Shown here: piece after piece, positions 58,163 through 64,000 of the stretch
Layout: the number at the start of each line of letters is the position of its first letter
Numbering within the stretch: the first letter of the stretch is position 1
The notes under the pieces: generated by a model
Databases searched by the model: none
What the model saw: only the letters and a program-made list of their open reading frames with translations
What the model was told of the DNA's origin: nothing
Translations under genes and position numbers: made by a program
From: Bog-473 sp963726135
Lineage (GTDB): Bacteria; Actinomycetota; Acidimicrobiia; Acidimicrobiales; RAAP-2
Assembly: GCA_963726135.1 (NCBI GenBank)
Contig: CAVSBE010000008.1
Span: 496,001-560,000, forward strand
Reading direction: 5' to 3'
DNA length: 64,000 bases

Positions 58163-60616
58163 CTAGAAGCCGAAGGCGCCGATGATCTGGCCGTTCAGGC
58201 CGGCCGCCGCCATACCCCCGAGGTAGGGCGCAGAACCGTACCCGAAGACGTCGCCCCGGGCTGCGGCGACCCAGTAGCCAAAACCGTCCGCCGTCCGGAA
58301 GATGGCGGCGGCGGGGTTGAAGGAATTCACATACCCGATCGGGCCACCCAAGGCGGTGGCCGCTCCGAACGCTGCCACCGCACCGTTGGCGTAGAGCAGC
58401 CAGTAGCCGTTCCCATTCGGGGTGGCCACGGCGTCAACGACGGGCACAGCCACGGGCGGCCCAGACCCATAGAAGGGTGCGTCGCCAAAGGCATACACGC
58501 CGCCGCCCGCGGTCACGACCCAGTAGCCGTTCCCCGAGTGGTCAGGTATCACGGTGACCGCAGGACCCGAGCAACCGCCGATGCCCGGGCACGAACCCTC
58601 GAAGCGGGCGTCGCCGAAACTGAACACGCCACCGTCCGAGGCGACCATGAAGTAGCCGCGACCCGTAAGGGTGGGCACCATGCCGACGATGGGCGCGTTC
58701 AGGCTGCTCGGCAGCCCCGAGCCGGCGGGGTGCAGCCCGAGGCCGGGAATGGAGCCGTAGAACGACGAGTCGCCGAAGCTGAAGATGCCTCCGTCGGAGG
58801 CGACGAGCCAATACCCGTTCCAGGTGGAGGTCGGCGTGATCCCCACCACCGGACGCTGCAGATGGATATTCCCCGTCGAACCGAAGAACGCGGCCGTGCC
58901 GAACGAGAAGATGCCGCCGTCAGAACCCACCAGCCAGTAGCCGTGGGAGGCCGCCTTCACCGTGAAGGCCTGGGGGTTCCCCGTCGCGCCGAAGTGATTC
59001 GGACCCTGCGCCACGCTGGGGGTCAGCGAGCAGGTGCCGAAACCCACGAAGGTGACCGTGATCCCGTTCGGGTCGACGCTGCAGACGTTGCTTGTGTTGG
59101 ACGTGACCGACTTCGTGCCGTCGCCCGTCGTCGCCAAGCTCACCGTGAATCCCGCGAACTCATTGGCGGGCGACGGGATGTTGGAGATGACCGGAGTCGT
59201 CGCAGCGGCCCGGCCGATGTTGGGACCCGTCTGAGCGCTGCCGTCTGCTGCGGTGTAATTCGGCCCAGCCGCGACATGGGCCGTCAGCACGCAGGTGCCG
59301 ACGCCGACGTAGGAGACGGCCAGGCCGCTGGCGGTGCACACGCTGGGTGTATTCGAGGTCACCGACGGCACGCCGTCCCCATCGGTGTTCACGGTGGCCG
59401 TGAAGCCCCCTCCGTAGGTCCCTTGACCGGGCAGGTTCGTGATGGTGGGCGCGCTCGGGACGGCGGGGGCCAGGGTGACGGTGGTCGGGGCCGAGGAGGC
59501 GGGGTTGTAGTTGGCGTCCGCCGCCTTGGTGGCGGTGACCAGGCAGGTGCCCGCCGAGGTCGAGATGAGCGAGCCCAAAGAGTTGGCACACCCGGTGGCG
59601 CCGATGGCGGTGCCGTTCACCACGGCGTAGGTGACGGCGCCGGTACCCGATCCCCCGCTCGTCGTAAGCGTGAGCGCCGTCCTGTAGGTGCCGCTGGTCG
59701 AGGTGACACTCAGGGTCGCCTGGTTGGCCGGGGCCAAGGTGACGGTGGTCGGGGCGGAGGAGGTGGCGTTGTAGTTGGCGTCCGCCGCCTTGGTGGCGGT
59801 GACCAGGCAGGTGCCCGCCGAGGTCGAGGTGAGCTGGCCCGCCGAGATGGCGCAGCCCGAGGCGGTGCCGTTGACCACGCCGTAGGAGACGGCGCCGGTG
59901 CCCGATCCCCCGCTCGTCGTGAGCGTGAGCGCCGTCCCGTAGGTGCCGCTGGTCGAGGTGACACTCAGGGTCGCCTGATTGACCGCGGCCAAGGTGACGG
60001 TGGTCGGGGCGGAGGAGGCGGCGTTGTAGTTGGCGTCCGCCGCCTTGGTGGCGGTGACCAGGCAGGTGCCCACCGAGGTCGAGGTGAGCTGGCCCGCCGA
60101 GATGGCGCAGCCCGAGGCGGTGCCGTTGACCACGCCGTAGGAGACGGCGCCAGTGCCCGATCCCCCGCTCGTCGTAAGCGTGAGCGCCGTCCCGTAGGTT
60201 CCGGTGGTCGAGGTGACACTCAGGGTCGCCTGGTTGGCCCGGGCCACGGTTGCCGTGGTGTCCGAGCCCGAACTGACGTCGTACGTCGTGTCGCCGAGAT
60301 AGCTGGCGGTGGCTGAATAGGTACCTGCCGTGGCGCCGGTAACGACGCAAGTGGCCGTACCAATGATGTCGAGGGTCGAGGGACTACAGCTCACCGTGCT
60401 TGGGCCCGTGACCGCCCAGGTGAGCATGCCCGTTGGGGTTCCACTCGAACCCGTCACAGTGGCGGTGAAAGTGAAGGTGCCCCCGGTCATCACCCCCGCG
60501 GAGTCGTCCGTCACCGCCGTCGCGGAGGTGCTCAGTGCCCCGGCGGGTGTAGCGAGCAGACCGAGCGATACGACGCAGGTGGCGGTGCCGATGAACGCGA
60601 TGAACCAGTTCTTCAT
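58163..60616 (-). CDS. Large secreted repeat protein: Ig-like repeats plus SDGGIF propeller-like repeats
   Basis: 817 residues, intact. Signal peptide FIAFIGTATCVVSLGLLATP (cut near AGALS). A first Ig-like domain is followed by three nearly identical 84-residue repeats (ATLSVTSTSGTYGTALTLTT ... CLVTATKAADANYN) and two further related domains (PGQGTYGGGFTATVNTDGDG; IPSPANEFAGFTVSLAT). The C-terminal about 300 residues contain about six units of the pattern GYWLVASDGGIFSFGDSSFY followed by GS, common in acidimicrobial surface proteins and probably forming a beta-propeller or solenoid. Probably a surface or matrix protein. Its ATG overlaps the stop of the ligase-like gene (ATGA, 60613-60616), so the two are co-translated. 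Confidence 0.85.
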   Translation of the reverse strand: MKNWFIAFIGTATCVVSLGLLATPAGALSTSATAVTDDSAGVMTGGTFTFTATVTGSSGTPTGMLTWAVTGPSTVSCSPSTLDIIGTATCVVTGATAGTYSATASYLGDTTYDVSSGSDTTATVARANQATLSVTSTTGTYGTALTLTTSGGSGTGAVSYGVVNGTASGCAISAGQLTSTSVGTCLVTATKAADANYNAASSAPTTVTLAAVNQATLSVTSTSGTYGTALTLTTSGGSGTGAVSYGVVNGTASGCAISAGQLTSTSAGTCLVTATKAADANYNATSSAPTTVTLAPANQATLSVTSTSGTYRTALTLTTSGGSGTGAVTYAVVNGTAIGATGCANSLGSLISTSAGTCLVTATKAADANYNPASSAPTTVTLAPAVPSAPTITNLPGQGTYGGGFTATVNTDGDGVPSVTSNTPSVCTASGLAVSYVGVGTCVLTAHVAAGPNYTAADGSAQTGPNIGRAAATTPVISNIPSPANEFAGFTVSLATTGDGTKSVTSNTSNVCSVDPNGITVTFVGFGTCSLTPSVAQGPNHFGATGNPQAFTVKAASHGYWLVGSDGGIFSFGTAAFFGSTGNIHLQRPVVGITPTSTWNGYWLVASDGGIFSFGDSSFYGSIPGLGLHPAGSGLPSSLNAPIVGMVPTLTGRGYFMVASDGGVFSFGDARFEGSCPGIGGCSGPAVTVIPDHSGNGYWVVTAGGGVYAFGDAPFYGSGPPVAVPVVDAVATPNGNGYWLLYANGAVAAFGAATALGGPIGYVNSFNPAAAIFRTADGFGYWVAAARGDVFGYGSAPYLGGMAAAGLNGQIIGAFGF
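59467..60236 (-). repeat. Three tandem about 255-bp repeats inside the secreted protein gene
   Basis: Units begin near 59467, 59725 and 59982. The second and third are almost identical at the DNA level (caaggtgacggtggtcgggg and following), the first slightly longer. Each encodes one Ig-like domain. The high identity suggests recent duplication and makes the copy number prone to change or to assembly collapse. Confidence 0.75.
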
Positions 60617-61938
60617 CCTCCGGACTCCCGTCTAGTGGCCAGCCCGGCGCACCAACCCCCCACGAGTCCCACGACGGGAAGGTGCCAATCGAAATCGAAC
60701 ATGCCAGCTACTCCCAAACAGACCGCTGTCGCCAATGCGCATGAAGCCAGAGCATCGTAACGCTGAAGCACGTCGCTCAGCGAGAAAATCACGAATCCCA
60801 AAATGCCGATCCCAACTATCCCGGAATCGGCTCCCACCTGGAGGTACTCGTTGTGGACAAAAGAGGCCGAGGTCCCATCCACTGCCTGGAACGCGAGCAC
60901 CCTGTCCGGACCGACTCCGAAGAGGGGTGCCGATGCCCACTGGTGCAGCGCCGTGGACCACTCCACAGAGCGGTCCTCATTGCTTGGAGCGAGCACCCGG
61001 AGGCCGATCTCGTGGTGCACTAGGAGCGCAGCCGCAATCAACCCTCCGAGCACCGCGGCACCGACGACAACCCTGGTGCCGGTATCTGACCAGGCTCGTT
61101 GCATCCCGCGGCCATTCCAGACGGCGATCGCCACCGCGGCCGCCAACACGGCGCCGAGCCACGGGACCGCCCCTTCCCTGGGCGAAGCGGCGACAGCCGC
61201 GATGCCCATCCCCACGCCGGCCAGCAGCGGTACGGCGAATTGAAGGTACCTGCGCCAGGGCACCAGCAAGCTGGCGCACGCCACGGCGAGGAGCGCACCT
61301 CGGCTCTGCGTCGCGAGGAGCCCGCCGGCCATCAGGCACACTCCGATGCGGAGAAGAGCCTGCATGCGGTTGCAACCGAGCGCCACCAGGAGGCACATGC
61401 CCAGCACGAGACCGGCGGCGTCCGCATAGGTCAGCGTTGACGACAGTCGCCACAGCCCCTGCGCCGGCATCGCCATCGGGTACCAGCGCCAGATCAGCCC
61501 CGCGAACCCGATCAGGGCGATGACGCCGCCCAAGAGCGAGATGGCCAGGGCCGCCAGCTCCCTGGTGCGACCGACGAGGGGGCGCACCGCAGCGAAGGCA
61601 GCGGCGAACGCGAGGATGCTGCCTCCGAAGGGCAGGAAGCTCATGCCCGAACGGGTCGCGAGAGCCCTGATCGCCCACCACAGGGCGAGGACGACCAGGC
61701 CGACCACCACGAGGGAGCTGCGACGGTCCAGCGGCGTCACCAAAACCACCGCCGCCAGGAGGGCCGCGGACACAACTGCGACCTCGGCCGCTTCGGCGGG
61801 CCAGAAACCTCCGTCTCGCAGGCCGGCCGATACTCCGAGGACGAAGACGATCGCGGGGACGATCCAGTACGTCGCCGGGGCCTTGGCGGCGGGCACGGCG
61901 CGAGACCGCATCACACTGTTTCGCTGTGCCGCCGTCAT
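60613..61938 (-). CDS. O-antigen ligase/polymerase-like membrane protein (Wzy_C type)
   Basis: ATG 61938 (MTAAQRNSVMRSRAVPAAKA), about 441 residues with roughly eleven membrane helices (ATYWIVPAIVFVLGVSAGLR, SLVVVGLVVLALWWAIRALA, ELAALAISLLGGVIALIGFA, LRIGVCLMAGGLLATQSRGA). The large periplasmic loop holds the family signature SFVHNEYLQVGADSGIVGIG (H-N-x-Y-L-Q ... G-x-x-G) and QSRGALL (Arg) seen in WaaL/Wzy/PglL-type proteins. Such proteins transfer a lipid-linked glycan to an acceptor (polysaccharide, lipid or protein). Coupling to the repeat-rich secreted protein hints that the latter could be a glycosylated acceptor, but this is inference. Confidence 0.82.
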   Translation of the reverse strand: MTAAQRNSVMRSRAVPAAKAPATYWIVPAIVFVLGVSAGLRDGGFWPAEAAEVAVVSAALLAAVVLVTPLDRRSSLVVVGLVVLALWWAIRALATRSGMSFLPFGGSILAFAAAFAAVRPLVGRTRELAALAISLLGGVIALIGFAGLIWRWYPMAMPAQGLWRLSSTLTYADAAGLVLGMCLLVALGCNRMQALLRIGVCLMAGGLLATQSRGALLAVACASLLVPWRRYLQFAVPLLAGVGMGIAAVAASPREGAVPWLGAVLAAAVAIAVWNGRGMQRAWSDTGTRVVVGAAVLGGLIAAALLVHHEIGLRVLAPSNEDRSVEWSTALHQWASAPLFGVGPDRVLAFQAVDGTSASFVHNEYLQVGADSGIVGIGILGFVIFSLSDVLQRYDALASCALATAVCLGVAGMFDFDWHLPVVGLVGGWCAGLATRRESGG

Positions 61939-62275
61939 GCGACTCCCGGGTCGTCCTGAAGCAAGCATGCAAACGGTAGTCTCGGCCGGCCGGCCCGCCT
62001 GTTCACCGTGGCGTCGAGGCCCTCCACAAAGAGACCATTCTTTGGGATCCCGCCCTTTGCCATGCACCCCGGCATCCGAATTGCCGTGGATGTCACCGGC
62101 GTAGCATGCTGCGGTGGCGTCCGCGCTCCCTGGCCCCGGAGGACGCAGCACCGAGGGGGCGGATTCGTGCACCCCGAGTCCAGCGCCTCCGGTCGACGAC
62201 GCACCCCGGACACGGACGACCCATGGATGTGGGTATGACCGGTACGGACACGTCGAGGCAACCCAACCAGAATCC
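61939..62275. other. Divergent promoter region
   Basis: Separates the leftward ligase-like gene from the rightward mannosyltransferase. Open frames here are GC-rich shadows without coding character. Promoters for both genes are expected, but no clear -35/-10 pair or operator could be picked by eye. Confidence 0.35.
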
Positions 62276-63538
62276 ATGACAACAGTCGATCCTTCGTTCC
62301 ATCCCGGCGCCAGCCGCCTGACGGCCCCAGGATCTCCGCTACGCCGGCTCACGGGCTGGGGACCGGCCCTGGTGTCGTGTGCAGCTGCCCTCGCGTACGG
62401 CCTCTATATCGCGCTGCGCACCTACGAAGTCGACCTCGGTGTCTACCTTCGCCTCGGCGGTCGCTACGTCTTCACGTCACACCTCTACTCCTTCGGGCTC
62501 CCGAACACGAGCCTCCTGTTCACCTACCCACCGTTTGCAGCGCTGCTCTTCGCCCCCTGGCAACGGACGTTCTCCACCGTCGACTCGGTCCAAACCGTGT
62601 GGACGCTGTGCAACCTCGTAGCGCTCGTCGGCCTGCTCGTCCTCTCCCTGCGGGTCGTCAAGCCTGATCTCAGCAGGGCATCCGCCTTGCGTCTCGCCTT
62701 GGTGCTCAGCCTTCCCGCATTGCTCCTCAATCCCGTGCTGGTCACGATTGGTTTCGGTCAGGTGAACCTGGTGGTGACGCTCCTCGTCATGTGGGACCTG
62801 CTGAGCCCGCGGCGAATCGGCAAGTGGCAGGCACCGATGGGCGTCGCGACCGGGCTCGCCGCCGCGGTCAAGCTGACTCCCCTCCTCTTCGTGCCGTACC
62901 TTCTCCTCACGCGGCGCTTTCGCGGCGCGTTCAATTGCACGCTCACTTTCGTCGCGTGCGAGCTCGCGACCTTCGTTATTTCGCCCACCTCGTCGAAGGC
63001 CTACTGGACGAAGGCACTTTTCAATCCGGGTCGCGCCGGCGAGCTCTCCTTCGTGGGCAACCAGAACTTGTGGGCCGCGCTCGAACGCCTCAACCACGGG
63101 TTTCTGGACAACACCGTCATGGTGCCCATCCTCCTCGTCGCGGCCGCTGGAGGTCTCTGGCTGGCGAGCGTGGCGCACCGACGGTCATCGGCGATGTTGG
63201 GCGTACTCGTCTGCGCGGGAACCTGCCTGCTGGTCTCGCCCATCTCTTGGGCTCATCACATGGTGTGGGTGGTGCCGGCCATCTTGTGGCTGGCTCTGGC
63301 CGACGACAGGCCTCGGTTGGGTCCGGCTCTGGCTGTGGGCTCGGCCGTCCTGTTCTGGAGCGCGCCGATCTGGTGGGTGCCCTACAAGGACACCGCGGAT
63401 CTCCACCTCAACGGCTTGCAGCTCCTCGCGGGGAACTCTTTCTTTTTCGCGACGGCGGTCTTCGTGTGCGGTGTTGCCGTTCTGTTGAAGCGTCGCTGGA
63501 CGAGCACGTCGACCGGCCGACTCCCCGTGCTCACCTGA
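62276..63538 (+). CDS. GT87 family (DUF2029) polyprenol-phosphate-mannose-dependent mannosyltransferase
   Basis: 420 residues from ATG 62276 (MTTVDPSFHPGASRLTAPGS). Around ten membrane helices. The catalytic first loop shows ALRTYEVDLGVYLRLGGRYV with the acidic residue of GT-C enzymes (E-V-D-L), followed by LLFTYPPFAALLFAPW (the family YPP-F motif). Later LSPRRIGKWQAPMGVATGLA, AAVKLTPLLFVPYLLLTRR (K-x-T/P motif), NPGRAGELSFVGNQNLWAAL (NQS/NQN motif) and LLVSPISWAHHMVWVVPAIL (SPISW-HH) are typical of actinobacterial GT87 alpha-mannosyltransferases of lipoglycan or polysaccharide assembly. It fits the neighbouring ligase-like and surface protein genes. Confidence 0.85.
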   Translation: MTTVDPSFHPGASRLTAPGSPLRRLTGWGPALVSCAAALAYGLYIALRTYEVDLGVYLRLGGRYVFTSHLYSFGLPNTSLLFTYPPFAALLFAPWQRTFSTVDSVQTVWTLCNLVALVGLLVLSLRVVKPDLSRASALRLALVLSLPALLLNPVLVTIGFGQVNLVVTLLVMWDLLSPRRIGKWQAPMGVATGLAAAVKLTPLLFVPYLLLTRRFRGAFNCTLTFVACELATFVISPTSSKAYWTKALFNPGRAGELSFVGNQNLWAALERLNHGFLDNTVMVPILLVAAAGGLWLASVAHRRSSAMLGVLVCAGTCLLVSPISWAHHMVWVVPAILWLALADDRPRLGPALAVGSAVLFWSAPIWWVPYKDTADLHLNGLQLLAGNSFFFATAVFVCGVAVLLKRRWTSTSTGRLPVLT

Positions 63539-63580
63539 CGCAGCCTCGTCGAGGCTGACCTTCCCGAGAGAAGGTCCGGG

Positions 63581-64000
63581 TCATTGGGCGCCGTAGAAGG
63601 GCGCGTTGAAACAGAAGACCCCGCCGTCGGACCCGACCAGCCAATAGCCCCCGGTGGCGTCGTCGGCGGCCATGCCCATGATCGGGGCGTTGAGCCGGAT
63701 GGCACCGGTGCTGCCCCAGAACGCCGCGGCGCCATAGCTGAAGATGCCGCCGTCCGACGCCACGAACCAGTACCCGTTGCCGCCAGGCGCGGCGGCCATT
63801 CCGTTGACCGGCTGCTGGAGGTGGATGCTGCCCGTCGAGCCGAAGAACGGTGCGCCGAAGGCGAAGATGCCCCCGTCGGAGGCCACCAGCCAGTAGCCCC
63901 CGGTCGCGCCGTCGGCCGCCATGCCCACGACGGGCTGGTTCAGCCTCATGCCTCCCATCGACCCCGAGAATCGGGCGTCGCCGAAGGCGAAGATGCCGCC
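63581..64000 (-). CDS. C-terminal part of secreted SDGGIF-repeat protein (5' end outside window)
   Basis: A frame enters from the right edge and stops at 63581. It consists only of repeats of about 45 residues: GGYWLVASDGGIFAFGAPFF, GSTGSIHLQQPVNGMAAAPG; NGYWFVASDGGIFSYGAAAF and so on, closely related to the C-terminal units of the 58163-60616 protein. At least three and a half units are visible. No catalytic residues. Probably secreted like its relative, but the N-terminus is not in view. It is convergent with the mannosyltransferase gene, stop to stop 42 bp apart. Confidence 0.8.
   Translation of the reverse strand, partial: GGIFAFGDARFSGSMGGMRLNQPVVGMAADGATGGYWLVASDGGIFAFGAPFFGSTGSIHLQQPVNGMAAAPGGNGYWFVASDGGIFSYGAAAFWGSTGAIRLNAPIMGMAADDATGGYWLVGSDGGVFCFNAPFYGAQ

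Noticed and set aside
59467..60236. Possible CRISPR-like repeat array
   Set aside because: Units are about 255 bp, contiguous and coding, without short repeats and unique spacers. No cas gene is in the window.
58538..60316. 592-codon plus-strand open frame opposite the secreted repeat protein
   Set aside because: Its repetitive character merely mirrors the tandem DNA repeats of the real minus-strand gene.

Overview
High-GC actinobacterial DNA. Several things point to the class Acidimicrobiia or a close relative: the gene order tlyA-nadK-recN-pyrG-NUDIX-xerD with scpA-scpB-rluB-cmk-der nearby, a Ku protein, a WhiB-like factor, and large secreted proteins built from 'VASDGGIFSFG'-type repeats. 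This placement is inference from gene content; no database search was possible. Many genes, including essential ones (der, tlyA), are broken by single-base shifts, mostly beside G or C runs. The likeliest reading is residual indel error in a long-read or metagenomic assembly, so most 'broken' genes here are probably intact in the organism. Each break is stated in the entry concerned.

1-15.4 kb, accessory zone: a C-terminal gene fragment; a DUF2142-like membrane protein; a lysine-rich small protein; a DUF7002-like protein; an exported Thr/Ser-rich protein; an AhpD-like enzyme; two GNAT acetyltransferases; a ClpX-type zinc-finger mini-protein; two big secreted modular proteins (5.9-8.15 kb and 8.8-10.4 kb); a two-component system with a membrane protein; and abutting fragments of a serine hydrolase and a methyltransferase. 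The spacers carry a short GC-rich repeat (about 11 sites) and degraded copies of a small Cys/His-rich protein family.

15.4-23.7 kb, integrated element: it begins at an intact tRNA-Pro(GGG) and ends at a 41-bp perfect copy of the 5' half of that tRNA. A tyrosine integrase lies at the right end, and paired GCTAAC motifs sit just inside both ends. Cargo: an IS30-family insertion sequence joined to a whiB-like gene, a secreted esterase, an amidohydrolase, a GNAT enzyme, a lipoprotein and a small-protein copy.

23.8-33.8 kb: a GAF protein with a degenerate GGDEF domain, a carboxylesterase and a secreted phosphoesterase. Then, leftward, DUF512 radical-SAM/PDZ protein, der, a zinc-ribbon membrane protein and a gamma-carbonic-anhydrase-like protein; rightward, ispH, an HD phosphohydrolase and a glycosyltransferase.

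33.8-50.3 kb, conserved core (mostly minus strand): plsC, an aroA-cmk fusion, tyrA, aroH, rluB, scpB, scpA; trpS (plus); then site-2 protease, DksA/TraR-like, xerD, NUDIX, pyrG, recN, nadK, tlyA, a phasin-like protein and a HAD phosphatase. Very short gaps and 4-bp overlaps indicate operons covering chromosome segregation, aromatic amino acid synthesis, nucleotide and cofactor synthesis, and ribosome maturation.

50.4-64 kb: a trehalose-synthase-like glycosyltransferase, an HTH/flavin-binding regulator, a CBS protein, a small coiled-coil protein behind a LexA-type box, a 2-oxoacid dehydrogenase operon (E1a-E1b-E2), Ku, a repeat-rich surface protein translationally coupled to an O-antigen-ligase-like protein, a GT87 mannosyltransferase, and the C-terminus of a second repeat protein running off the window.
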